This document shows positions 1 to 6,685 of a stretch of 9,689 nucleotides of DNA, piece by piece. Source of the DNA: an uncultured Clostridia bacterium (lineage in GTDB: Bacteria; Bacillota; Clostridia; Oscillospirales; CAG-272). The notes under the pieces were generated by a model. It did not search any database. It had not been told where the DNA came from and worked only from the letters and a program-made list of their open reading frames with translations. The stretch spans positions 1-9,689 of the forward strand of contig CAMOHW010000022.1 in the NCBI GenBank assembly GCA_946615525.1. The letters are read 5' to 3'. Numbering within the stretch: position 1 is the first letter of the stretch; each line of letters starts with the position of its first letter. The position numbers and the translations under genes were made by a program.

Positions 1-312
1 TTGACCGACCATATCGATCGGTTGCATTTTGTGGCGCAATATCTGCTTGGACACGAGAGTATGGACGGCGACCAGTTTGCAGCGGCAATGAAGGATGACG
101 CTACGGTAGAACAATTGGAGCAAATTGCCGCCGAAAAAGCCGAACAGAGCCGGCGCGATAACGAGGAAAAGGCAAAAGCCGAGGCCGAGGCGCGCAAACA
201 AGCCGCCGAAAGCACAGGGCTTCCGCCTTTGGAAGAACTGCTCCGGGACATTGAATCGGAAAGCCCCGAGCAAGAGCAAGAACAATCCGACTCTGACGAG
301 GCGGAAAAATAA
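1..312 (+). CDS. ftsH: ATP-dependent zinc metalloprotease FtsH, C-terminal fragment
   Basis: The reading frame is open from the first base and ends at TAA 310-312. It is the last 103 residues of a gene that begins outside the window; the TTG at position 1 is read as an internal Leu codon, not a start. Residues 1-30 (…DRLHFVAQYLLGHESMDGDQF…) match the helical C-terminal end of the FtsH peptidase domain, where family members read roughly R-x-L-x-x-x-A-x-x-L-L-x-x-E-T-L-D-x-x-x. After that comes a charged Glu/Lys/Ala-rich helix (about residues 40-68) and an acidic tail ending in EAEK, which is the usual poorly conserved cytoplasmic tail. The AAA+ module and the HExxH zinc site would lie upstream and cannot be seen. 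FtsH is a membrane-anchored hexamer that degrades misfolded and regulatory proteins. The call rests on a short conserved segment, so it is good but not certain. Confidence 0.8.
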   Translation: MTDHIDRLHFVAQYLLGHESMDGDQFAAAMKDDATVEQLEQIAAEKAEQSRRDNEEKAKAEAEARKQAAESTGLPPLEELLRDIESESPEQEQEQSDSDEAEK

Positions 313-317
313 CAACG

Positions 318-350
318 AAAAAAGAGGAGCCGTAGCGGCTCCTCTTTTTT
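318..350. terminator. Bidirectional intrinsic terminator shared by ftsH and ppa
   Basis: A perfect 15-bp inverted repeat (318-332 with 336-350) flanks a 3-base loop, TAG. The inner nine pairs are GC-rich (GAGGAGCCG/CGGCTCCTC). The outer six are A-T, giving a T-run at the end of the stem in both directions. It begins six bases after the ftsH stop codon and ends ten bases before the ppa stop codon on the other strand, so it can end both convergent transcripts. Confidence 0.93.
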
Positions 351-360
351 GACGCGATTT

Positions 361-894
361 TTATTTTTTTCCAAATGTTGCGCTGTAATTGTCGATCGCC
401 TCTTGGACGATCTGGCGGGCTTCCACCGGGCCATAAAGCGATTTGACGTCGGTTTGTTTATTTTCCAACTGTTTGTAAACGGTAAAAAAGTGCAAGATTT
501 CGTCAAAGATATGGCTGGGCAGTTCGTCAATGGATTTGATGCCGAAGTAGGAGGGATCCGAGAAGGGGACGGCAATAATCTTATCGTCCATCTTGCCGCC
601 ATCCAACATCCGCATCATCCCAATCGGATAAACGCGTACAATGGTCATGGGGTAGATCGGCTCGGAGCAAAGCACCAAAACATCCAGCGGGTCACCGTCA
701 TCGGCATAGGTGCGCGGAATAAAGCCGTAGTTTGCAGGGTAGTGGGTTGAGGTGTAAAGAATGCGATCCAGGCGCAAAAGCCCGGTGGACTTGTCCAGTT
801 CGTATTTGCACTTTCCGCCCTTCGGGATTTCTACAACGGCGGGGAAATCGTCCGGATGAACGCTTTTGGGGTCCATATCGTGCCAAATATTCAT
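361..894 (-). CDS. ppa: Inorganic pyrophosphatase, family I
   Basis: This soluble cytoplasmic enzyme hydrolyses pyrophosphate to phosphate with Mg2+, which pulls DNA, RNA and aminoacyl-tRNA synthesis forward. The 177-residue length fits bacterial family I enzymes. The family signature D-G-D-P-L-D-V is at residues 66-72 (metal-binding D66, D68, D71). Other active-site positions known from the E. coli enzyme are present with a shift of about one residue: E22, K30, E32, R44, Y52, Y56, D98, D103, K105, Y140 and K141. No catalytic residue appears to be missing. The start is the ATG at 892-894 (read on the minus strand), preceded at about ten bases by an AAAGGAGGA ribosome binding site (904-912). 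It is a single-gene unit with its own promoter and a terminator shared with convergent ftsH. Family II (DHH-type) pyrophosphatases look quite different, so the family assignment is firm. Confidence 0.97.
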   Translation of the reverse strand: MNIWHDMDPKSVHPDDFPAVVEIPKGGKCKYELDKSTGLLRLDRILYTSTHYPANYGFIPRTYADDGDPLDVLVLCSEPIYPMTIVRVYPIGMMRMLDGGKMDDKIIAVPFSDPSYFGIKSIDELPSHIFDEILHFFTVYKQLENKQTDVKSLYGPVEARQIVQEAIDNYSATFGKK

Positions 895-941
895 AATAAC
901 TTGTCCTCCTTTTTTTGGAAAGTAGGGGTTTTGGTTTTTCT

Positions 942-970
942 AGTATAGCATATAATTTTTCAAAACGCAA
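942..970 (-). promoter_or_regulatory. Sigma-A promoter of ppa with extended -10
   Basis: Reading the minus strand, TTGCGT (965-970) is followed after exactly 17 bases by TATACT (942-947), preceded by TGC as an extended -10 element. The -35 box matches the consensus only in its first three bases, which the extended -10 could offset. The transcript would start near 935 and carry a leader of about 40 nt before the ppa start codon. Confidence 0.75.
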
Positions 971-1082
971 GTTTTTCCCGAAAAAAAGAGAAATTATTTA
1001 CAAAAAACACTCCAAAATTGCGTTTTTGCTTCCAAACAAGGCAATAATGCAAGCAGAAACGCAAAAAAGGAGAAACTCTGCA

Positions 1083-1364
1083 ATGCAAACGGTCAAAGGA
1101 GCGCAACGTCGTATGGTACAAATGCGCATAGGCAACAGCCGGTATTATGAGGAGGCGTTTTTCATTGTCCGCCGCGATCTACCCAGGGTCAGCACGCCGG
1201 AGCGGGAAATGCTGGCGGAGGCAAACCGAATCCTGAACGAGAGCGCCGAATGGGAGAAACCCAAAAAATCCAGCCCTGCCAAATCGCTTGCCTGTTTTTT
1301 CGGCGGAATGGTTTTGGGCTTTGGTTTGGCGCTTGCCGTCTTCTTTTTGTGCTTTGCCTCTTGA
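1083..1364 (+). CDS. Small membrane protein with C-terminal transmembrane segment, unknown function
   Basis: I do not recognise this 93-residue protein. The ATG at 1083 is chosen because AAAAAAGGAG (1063-1072) lies ten bases before it; the frame is open further upstream but without such a site. Residues 1-33 are basic (KGAQRRMVQMR, IVRRDLPR). Residues 38-60 look helical and charged (TPEREMLAEANRILNESAEW), followed by a Lys/Pro/Ser linker (59-67). Residues 68-91 are strongly hydrophobic (LACFFGGMVLGFGLALAVFF) and run almost to the end. This suggests a tail-anchored protein with its N-terminal domain in the cytoplasm. It lies upstream of RNase J, but a separate promoter starts exactly at its stop codon, so the two genes need not be co-expressed. 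It is not the RpoY (epsilon) subunit that precedes rnjA in Bacillus. I see no convincing promoter of its own in 971-1082. Confidence 0.75.
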   Translation: MQTVKGAQRRMVQMRIGNSRYYEEAFFIVRRDLPRVSTPEREMLAEANRILNESAEWEKPKKSSPAKSLACFFGGMVLGFGLALAVFFLCFAS

Positions 1365-1389
1365 CAAATCTTTCAAACTATGGTAAACT
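1361..1389 (+). promoter_or_regulatory. Strong sigma-A promoter of RNase J, overlapping the upstream stop codon
   Basis: TTGACA (1361-1366), a perfect -35 box, is followed after 17 bases by TAAACT (1384-1389), with TGG just before it as an extended -10. The TGA of the -35 box (1362-1364) is also the stop codon of the small membrane protein gene. Transcription would start near 1395, giving RNase J a leader of about 228 nt. Confidence 0.85.
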
Positions 1390-1394
1390 GTTCC

Positions 1395-1622
1395 ATAGGA
1401 TTGATCGACCGCCCCGTCGGCGGCGATCGCGGTGAACGGAAACGGATGGGCGATGAGCGCCGATCCGTCACAATTCGACCGGCCTCATCCCGTGCGGCGA
1501 GCGGTGCCACACGAGGAGGGGGTCTGTTTTCCGTATCTTTTTTACCGCGTTTCCTACATCAAAATCAACCGTTTTTCGGGGAAGATGATCCCCGTTTGCA
1601 TTGCCGAATGAAAGGAGATTTT
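1395..1622 (+). promoter_or_regulatory. Structured GC-rich 5' leader of RNase J mRNA
   Basis: At least four hairpins can be drawn by eye. Hairpin A: 1403-1413 with 1419-1428 (GATCG-a-CCGCC/GGCGGCGATC, loop CCGTC). Hairpin B: 1442-1447 and 1449-1452 with 1458-1461 and 1463-1468 (ACGGAT-g-GGCG/CGCC-g-ATCCGT, loop ATGAG). Hairpin C: 1491-1498 with 1506-1513 (CGTG-c-GGC/GCC-a-CACG). Hairpin D: 1577-1582 with 1589-1594 (CGGGGA/TCCCCG, loop AGATGA), close to the ribosome binding site. The loop of B (ATGAG, 1453-1457) is complementary to CTCAT at 1484-1488, so a pseudoknot is possible. CCTC at 1483-1486 could instead pair with GAGG at 1516-1519. No known riboswitch class fits by inspection. An internal T-run (1538-1543) is not directly preceded by a stem, so I see no clear terminator. 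The element is far longer and more GC-rich than the other leaders here. Its role, possibly RNase J autoregulation or ligand sensing, is inferred. Confidence 0.6.
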
Positions 1623-3341
1623 ATGGCAAAAAGACAACAGACCAAAACAAGAAACAAACAAAAGAAACCAACCGGAAAAATCCGCGTGATCCCGCTCGGT
1701 GGGCTTGGAGAGATCGGAAAAAACATGACCGTTGTGGAATACGAGCAGGATTTGATGGTCATTGACTGCGGCATCGGCTTCCCGGATGAGGAAATGCCGG
1801 GCATTGACTTTGTCATTCCCGATTTTTCTTATTTGGAAGCAAACAAAGAGCGCATTCGCGGCGTATTTTTGACGCACGGGCACGAGGACCATATCGGCGG
1901 CGCCCCCTATCTGCTCCGCACACTGAATGTGCCGGTTTACGGCACCCCGTTGACCTTGGGGATCCTGCGCGGCAAACTGGAGGAGCATACGCTCTCCTGG
2001 GAGCCGAATCTGAAAACCGTCAAACCGGGCGATAAAGTACGCGCCGGAGCCATGGAGGTGGAGTTTATCCATGTCAACCATTCCATTGCCGATGCCTGCG
2101 CGCTTGCCATCCATACGCCGCTTGGCGTGCTGATCCATTCCGGTGACTTCAAATTGGATACTACACCCATCGAGGGCGAAATGATGGATCTTGTGCGCTT
2201 TGGCGAACTGGGCAAACAGGGTGTTTTGCTGTTGATGTGCGAATCCACGAATGCCGAGCGCCCGGGATATACCCCGAGCGAAAAAAAGGTTGGCGCTTCG
2301 TTGGAATACATTTTTACCACCCATACCAAAAAGCGCATCGTCATTGCAACTTTTTCTTCCAATGTGCATCGCGTTCAGCAAATTATCAATACCAGTGCGC
2401 GACATAGGCGCAAAGTTGCCATTCTCGGCAGGAGCATGGTCAATATTGTGAATGCGGCAACCGAGTTGGGGTATATGAAGGTCCCGAACGGTGTTTTGGT
2501 GGACATCAATGAGATTAAGCGCTATAAACCCAGCGAACTGACTTTGATTACCACCGGTAGCCAGGGCGAGCCGATGTCGGCGCTTTACCGCATGGCATTT
2601 TCTGACCACGCGCAGGTGGCGTTGGATGCCAACGATGTGGTCGTCCTTTCCGCCAGTGCCATTCCGGGGAATGAGAAGCTGGTTGGCAGGATCATCAACG
2701 AGCTTTCACGCAACGAGGTGGAAGTCCTGCACGACGCCTTTGTGGAAGTTCATGTTTCGGGTCATGCCTGCCAGGAAGAACTCAAACTTATGCAGGCGCT
2801 CACCAAGCCAAAATATTTTATGCCCGTCCACGGAGAAAACCGCCATCTTTCCGCAAACCGTGATCTGGCGCGCTATCTCGGCATGAACGACCGAAACATT
2901 TTCATTTCCGAAATCGGCAAGGTGCTGGAAATTGACTCGACCGGTGCAAAATGGAACGGGACCGTTCCCGCCGGCAAAGTTTTGGTGGACGGTTACGGCG
3001 TTGGGGATGTCGGCAATATTGTGCTCAACGACCGTCTGCACCTCTCGCAGGACGGTTTGATCGTTGTGGTTGCTACTATGGATTGCAGCGCGCGGCTCCT
3101 TCTTTCCGGGCCGGATCTGATCTCGCGCGGATTCGTCTTCGTGCGCGAGAACGAGGATCTGATGGAGAGCGCCAAAAAGGTCGCCGAGAACACCATCAAC
3201 GATGTGCTGACCTTCTCCCGCCGCCGTGAACCGATCGACCGGATGTTGCTCAAACGCCGTATCAAGGACGATCTTGCAAAGTATCTTTATCAAAAAACCA
3301 AGCGCAAACCCATGATCTTGCCGGTCATTATGGATATTTAA
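1623..3341 (+). CDS. rnj: Ribonuclease J (metallo-beta-lactamase/beta-CASP RNase)
   Basis: RNase J is a cytoplasmic 5'-to-3' exonuclease and endonuclease that matures rRNA and degrades mRNA in Firmicutes. The protein is 572 residues, close to the usual 550-560, with an extra basic N-terminus of about 18 residues (KRQQTKTRNKQKK). The family opening V-I-P-L-G-G-L-G-E-I-G-K-N is at 22-34. The zinc-binding H-x-H-x-D-H motif is H85, H87, D89, H90 (THGHEDH). Further ligands are H153 (VNHS) and D175 (HSGDFK). The beta-CASP domain spans about 205-375 (CESTNAERPGYT at 206-217; ATFSSNVHR at 242-250). HVSGH (377-381) and PVHGE (401-405) complete the site, and the C-terminal domain starts near 450. The start at 1623 is fixed by AAAGGAG at 1611-1617. 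The frame is open for 81 more codons upstream, but that stretch has no ribosome binding site and its first ATG (1380) lies before the promoter's -10 box. Whether it is J1 or J2 cannot be decided. Confidence 0.97.
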   Translation: MAKRQQTKTRNKQKKPTGKIRVIPLGGLGEIGKNMTVVEYEQDLMVIDCGIGFPDEEMPGIDFVIPDFSYLEANKERIRGVFLTHGHEDHIGGAPYLLRTLNVPVYGTPLTLGILRGKLEEHTLSWEPNLKTVKPGDKVRAGAMEVEFIHVNHSIADACALAIHTPLGVLIHSGDFKLDTTPIEGEMMDLVRFGELGKQGVLLLMCESTNAERPGYTPSEKKVGASLEYIFTTHTKKRIVIATFSSNVHRVQQIINTSARHRRKVAILGRSMVNIVNAATELGYMKVPNGVLVDINEIKRYKPSELTLITTGSQGEPMSALYRMAFSDHAQVALDANDVVVLSASAIPGNEKLVGRIINELSRNEVEVLHDAFVEVHVSGHACQEELKLMQALTKPKYFMPVHGENRHLSANRDLARYLGMNDRNIFISEIGKVLEIDSTGAKWNGTVPAGKVLVDGYGVGDVGNIVLNDRLHLSQDGLIVVVATMDCSARLLLSGPDLISRGFVFVRENEDLMESAKKVAENTINDVLTFSRRREPIDRMLLKRRIKDDLAKYLYQKTKRKPMILPVIMDI

Positions 3342-3373
3342 CGGAATTTCAATAAAAATAAACTGTTTGTTCA

Positions 3374-3401
3374 TGCTTTATTCAAATTAATTGTATATAA
3401 T
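3374..3401 (+). promoter_or_regulatory. Probable promoter of the PrsA-like gene
   Basis: A perfect -10 box, TATAAT (3396-3401), sits in an A/T-rich intergenic stretch, with a poor -35 candidate, TGCTTT, 16 bases upstream (3374-3379). The transcript would start near 3408. I see no intrinsic terminator for rnj in 3342-3395, so read-through from rnj is also possible. Confidence 0.55.
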
Positions 3402-3409
3402 AAGTTCAG

Positions 3410-3437
3410 TTCTCGCGTTGCTTTTTTTGCGCGGGAA
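3410..3437 (+). repeat. Hairpin at the predicted 5' end of the PrsA-like mRNA
   Basis: TTCTCGCG (3410-3417) pairs with CGCGGGAA (3430-3437), eight pairs including one G-U, around a 12-base T-rich loop. It would lie within a few bases of the predicted transcription start, so it would form a 5'-terminal stem-loop. It has no T-run after it and is not a terminator. Confidence 0.6.
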
Positions 3438-3471
3438 ATAGAAATTTCAGAAAAAAAGAGGAGTATTCTCA

Positions 3472-5886
3472 ATGGGAAAAGGATACCGCAACAGAGATGA
3501 AAGAAACGATTTGGCCCTCACCAAATCCAAAAAACAAAGAAGACAGAAACGGTCGCATCACCCGTTGCCCAAATGGCTTATTCCGGTGTTGCTTTCTGTT
3601 GCAGCCGTAGCAGTTGTTTTTGCCATCGTTTTCACATCAATGGCAAGCAACGGCACCTTCAAGCGCAACAACATTTTGGTCAAAAGTCAAACCAAGAGCA
3701 AATACAGCATCAACGAGTACACCGCGCAGATCCTGCTTTGGATTTCCGGATGGGAGCAAGGCAGCGAGTATTACACCAGTATGATGGGGGACAGTTCCTC
3801 TTCCAGCGACAACAGCGCGATCGCTACCAGTTTGAATGTTGCAAACTACAACAACAGTCATTTGAACGATGCCATTTCGGATAACGAACAAATGTTCATC
3901 GAATTGACCGCACTTTGCGACTGGGGTATCAAAAACAATGTCACCCCCCTTACAAAGGATGAGGAAGACCAGGCGTGCGACTCCTGGCTTTCCGAGCTGC
4001 GCAGTGAGGCAAAAAGTTACTACAAATACGGATACGAAGTCGGATTCCCGAGCACAGAAGGGGAAGACAATGAAATGTTCCCCTACGATTATTCCAGCTA
4101 TGTGGACGATTCCAACTATCCTTATTTTCTGAATTTTATCGCAAGTATTTTCGGCAACGGCATTAAAACTTCCGATATTCGCCGCACCGCTATCATCGTA
4201 AGTTATGCCAACCGTGTCAAAACATTGAAACAAGCGGAGTATTGGGAGGCGGATCAGGCCGTAATTGACGCGGAACTCAAAAAGAATCCCGACCAGTATT
4301 ATTCGCTTGATTATGTAAGTTATAAAACCGACGATGCAGAACTTGCCGCAAGTCTGCAAGCCGCAACCGATGTCAACGATTTCAAAAAGATCATTGCCGC
4401 CTACTATGTAGCCAACAACTATTTTGGCGAATACAACAAAGAGCTTGCCACCCGGTTGCAAGAAAAACTGGAAGGGAAGACGGGCGAAGAACTGACAACG
4501 GCATTGACCGAAAACAATCTGACCATTGCGGATTATGTAAAGCCAGCCGAGGGGGCAACCATCGCGGACGGTTTGACGACCAAGGAACAAACCGATTGGC
4601 TTTTTGATGATGACCGCACCGAAAACGAGATCGCTATCGTTACCGAAAAAGACGATTCCGCTACCCTGATGGTCATTACCAAGATCACCAAGGATGAAAC
4701 GACCGGAAATGTCACCTCGATCAGCGCTGCTTTCAAAAACTATGCAGAAATTCTCGGCGAAGAAAAGCAAAACGAACTGATCGAAAAAGTTTACGTCTCT
4801 CTGGAGTTGGCAGATGCCGCGGAAGAAGCCGAAGCCGAGACCGAAACCGATGAGGAAGAAACCGCAACCGACACCACTTGGGATAATTTGCTGGCTTCCA
4901 TGAAAGAGGGGGCAGACGACGAACTGTATGGGCTGGAGAACAGCCAGAAATATGTCAAATCCGATGATTTGAAGCAGGATATAGAGGATGTTAAAACCGC
5001 ATTGGAAGCCAAGGAAACCGAAGAGGATAAGGCGTCCTATATGACCGAACAAAACGCTTCCTCTTATGCCGGCATTTCGGAAGAAGATGCAGCCAAATAC
5101 CCTGCCGAGCTCAAAGCCATCCTCTTCCCGGAGGAAAACACCGTTGCCAACGGGTTGACGCAAATCATCACCATTGGAACCACCAAGCACCTCATCTATG
5201 TCAGCAAAGTGGAAACGCAAGATGAAAAAACGCTGGTTTCCTTCTACGATTATTCTGACTCGGATGCATTCAAAAAATGGCTCTTTGCCGAAGTGAACGA
5301 GGAAGATATGACCGGAAGTCCTGCCGTTGGATCCACCTATGTTTTCTCTGCATTGAAAGAACAAACCGTTTACCTGGTTACCAACGCACTTGGCTTGGGG
5401 GAAGATGTTGTTCGCGGCGGTTTCGCGGCATTTTCCAACGGAGATGATGCTCGTTCTGCAAAGGATGCCATCAACGGTTTGAGCGGAATTGCCCTTTTGA
5501 ACGAACTTGCAAAGATCAATTCCAATACTGTCGCTTCCGAGAGCTTGACTGCGGACACTGCCGAAGCAAACTCCCCGTCAGTCAAAGATTGGTTGTTTGC
5601 CGATGGTCGCGTCAAAAATGATGTCGAATTGATCCTGCCGACCGATAGTGTTGGAAATGTTACCGGCTACTATGTTGCCGTATTCTTGAACAAAGTCAGC
5701 ACCGGCGAGAGCGCCGCGCGCACCAACTATTCCTCTGCGGCAGCATCCGAGTGGGCCACTTCAATCGCCACCGAAGGGGGATATCAACTTTCCCAGTCCG
5801 CTTTGAAGAAGATCAAAAACACGGCAGAGCCGACCACTGAAGAATCAGAGGGTGAAACTGACGGATCTGCAGAAGCAACAGAATAA
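3472..5886 (+). CDS. Membrane-anchored extracytoplasmic protein, PrsA/SurA-like
   Basis: This 804-residue protein begins with a basic cytoplasmic segment (K19-H30, KSKKQRRQKRSHH). One transmembrane helix follows (about 34-55), and the rest should lie outside the membrane. There is no lipobox Cys, unlike classical PrsA lipoproteins. Residues 60-275 are predicted helical and resemble the SurA/PrsA N-terminal chaperone region (SINEYTAQILL at 79-89; RRTAIIVSYANRVKTLKQ at 237-254). Three later segments share a W-L-F signature: DWLFDDDRTENE (375-386), KWLFAEVNEED (602-612) and DWLFADGRVKND (706-717). The first and third are followed by strands ending in a lysine-rich V/I-x-K. I recall this form from the parvulin-like region of clostridial foldases. 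An acidic linker is at 447-468 and the tail is rich in Thr and Glu. The start is set by GAGGAG (3458-3463), eight bases upstream. A role in folding secreted proteins is likely but unproven; no complete parvulin domain is obvious. Confidence 0.7.
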   Translation: MGKGYRNRDERNDLALTKSKKQRRQKRSHHPLPKWLIPVLLSVAAVAVVFAIVFTSMASNGTFKRNNILVKSQTKSKYSINEYTAQILLWISGWEQGSEYYTSMMGDSSSSSDNSAIATSLNVANYNNSHLNDAISDNEQMFIELTALCDWGIKNNVTPLTKDEEDQACDSWLSELRSEAKSYYKYGYEVGFPSTEGEDNEMFPYDYSSYVDDSNYPYFLNFIASIFGNGIKTSDIRRTAIIVSYANRVKTLKQAEYWEADQAVIDAELKKNPDQYYSLDYVSYKTDDAELAASLQAATDVNDFKKIIAAYYVANNYFGEYNKELATRLQEKLEGKTGEELTTALTENNLTIADYVKPAEGATIADGLTTKEQTDWLFDDDRTENEIAIVTEKDDSATLMVITKITKDETTGNVTSISAAFKNYAEILGEEKQNELIEKVYVSLELADAAEEAEAETETDEEETATDTTWDNLLASMKEGADDELYGLENSQKYVKSDDLKQDIEDVKTALEAKETEEDKASYMTEQNASSYAGISEEDAAKYPAELKAILFPEENTVANGLTQIITIGTTKHLIYVSKVETQDEKTLVSFYDYSDSDAFKKWLFAEVNEEDMTGSPAVGSTYVFSALKEQTVYLVTNALGLGEDVVRGGFAAFSNGDDARSAKDAINGLSGIALLNELAKINSNTVASESLTADTAEANSPSVKDWLFADGRVKNDVELILPTDSVGNVTGYYVAVFLNKVSTGESAARTNYSSAAASEWATSIATEGGYQLSQSALKKIKNTAEPTTEESEGETDGSAEATE

Positions 5887-5901
5887 AGGATTGCAAAAAA
5901 A

Positions 5902-5936
5902 GCAAAATGGCATGGACCTGTTCCGTGCCATTTTGC
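5902..5936 (+). terminator. Long hairpin after the PrsA-like gene, probable terminator
   Basis: GCAAAATGGCATGGA (5902-5916) pairs with TCCGTGCCATTTTGC (5922-5936): fifteen pairs with one T-G wobble and a five-base loop. It starts 15 bases after the stop codon at 5884-5886 and is preceded by a run of A. The only T-run on this strand is TTTT within the outer stem, so termination here may be partial. On the minus strand the hairpin is followed by seven T, which would stop any antisense transcript. Confidence 0.6.
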
Positions 5937-6008
5937 AACAGGGCGCATATCCTGTTTGATGAATCTATCAATTCCTTTCCGCGTTTGGAGAGGGGAAATG
6001 AGGAACCC

Positions 6009-6671
6009 ATGATTCTGGATGCCAAACAAACAACGGTCGCTTACCGTTGCCCCCATTGCGGGAGCGCGGTTTTGAGCGCGGTCGGCCTCTTGTCGCTTTC
6101 CGGCTCGGCAGACCTTGTCAAACTCAAATGCACCTGCGGCAAGAGTGAAATGACGGTCACCTATGGCAAGGATGGAAAGATCCGGCTCAATGTGCCCTGC
6201 TTTGCTTGCGCCAAGCCGCATTCTTTTACCGTTTCTTCCCAGGTGTTCTTTGGCAAGGACCTGTTTTCGTTGCCTTGCCCCTATACCGATCTGAACATTG
6301 CCGCTACCGGTGAGATCAACCAGGTCAAAGCCGAAATGGCACGGAGCGAGTTGGAACTTTTGGATCTTTTGGAAAAAAGCGGCATCAAGGATCCCGAACG
6401 CCTCAAAGCAGAGGAAAAGGCATTGCCCGATCCTCAAATCGCCGAGATCGTCTCCTATGTCATCCGGGAGTTGGATGAGGACGGAAAAATCTACTGCAAG
6501 TGCCACCCCGAGGGTGCCGAGAAGACCACCGACTGCGTGTATGATGTCGAACTGTTGGAGAAAGGGATCTTAGTGCGCTGCCGGACCTGCGGAGCGTCGA
6601 GGCTCATCCCTACCGACAGTGGTCTTTCGGCGCATGCTTTTCTCAATTCCGATGCGCTCTATCTGGAGTAA
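6009..6671 (+). CDS. Cysteine-rich zinc-ribbon protein, unknown function
   Basis: This 220-residue soluble protein carries several zinc-ribbon-type cysteine sets. They are C-P-H-C (14-17), C-T-C (41-43), C-F-A-C (64-67), C90, C-K-C (163-165), C176 and C-R-T-C (191-194). The pattern suggests an N-terminal region binding one or two Zn2+ (about 12-92). A charged helical middle follows (104-160, QVKAEMARSELELLDLLEKS), then a second ribbon (161-197). I do not recognise a named family. The frame is open from an ATG at 5907, but that codon lies inside the terminator-like hairpin. The ATG at 6009, with GAGGA just upstream (6000-6004, only four bases away) and immediately preceding the first CxxC, is preferred. 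The next gene starts 14 bases after its stop with a shared intergenic ribosome site, so it probably heads a three-gene run with the Nudix and DUF1934 genes. Possible roles in nucleic-acid binding or regulation are guesses from the zinc ribbons alone. Confidence 0.72.
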   Translation: MILDAKQTTVAYRCPHCGSAVLSAVGLLSLSGSADLVKLKCTCGKSEMTVTYGKDGKIRLNVPCFACAKPHSFTVSSQVFFGKDLFSLPCPYTDLNIAATGEINQVKAEMARSELELLDLLEKSGIKDPERLKAEEKALPDPQIAEIVSYVIRELDEDGKIYCKCHPEGAEKTTDCVYDVELLEKGILVRCRTCGASRLIPTDSGLSAHAFLNSDALYLE

Positions 6672-6685
6672 AAAAGGAGATCGTT

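Noticed and set aside
1018..1048. Possible promoter for the small membrane protein (TTGCGT, then AATAAT)
   Set aside because: The spacer would be 19 bases and both hexamers are weak, so it was not called.
1448..1490. Fluoride-riboswitch look-alike (GGGCGATGAG followed by a complementary GCCTCAT)
   Set aside because: The opening resembles the crcB motif, but the conserved TGATG and CTCTAC-type downstream bases and the expected stem spacing are absent, and no fluoride exporter or other fluoride gene is nearby.
1380..1622. In-frame N-terminal extension of RNase J by 81 codons
   Set aside because: The ATG at 1380 lies before the -10 box, no ribosome site precedes it, and the sequence is a folded GC-rich leader with a clear ribosome site just before 1623.
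1554..2609. 351-codon open frame on the minus strand within RNase J
   Set aside because: It is a shadow of the rnj codon pattern with no start signals.
3637..5364. 575-codon open frame on the minus strand inside the PrsA-like gene
   Set aside because: It has no ribosome site or promoter, a composition unlike a real protein, and lies fully antisense to a well-supported gene.
5907..6008. Upstream start for the zinc-ribbon protein at 5907
   Set aside because: That ATG is within the hairpin after the previous gene and lacks a ribosome site; the extra 34 residues look unrelated to the domain.
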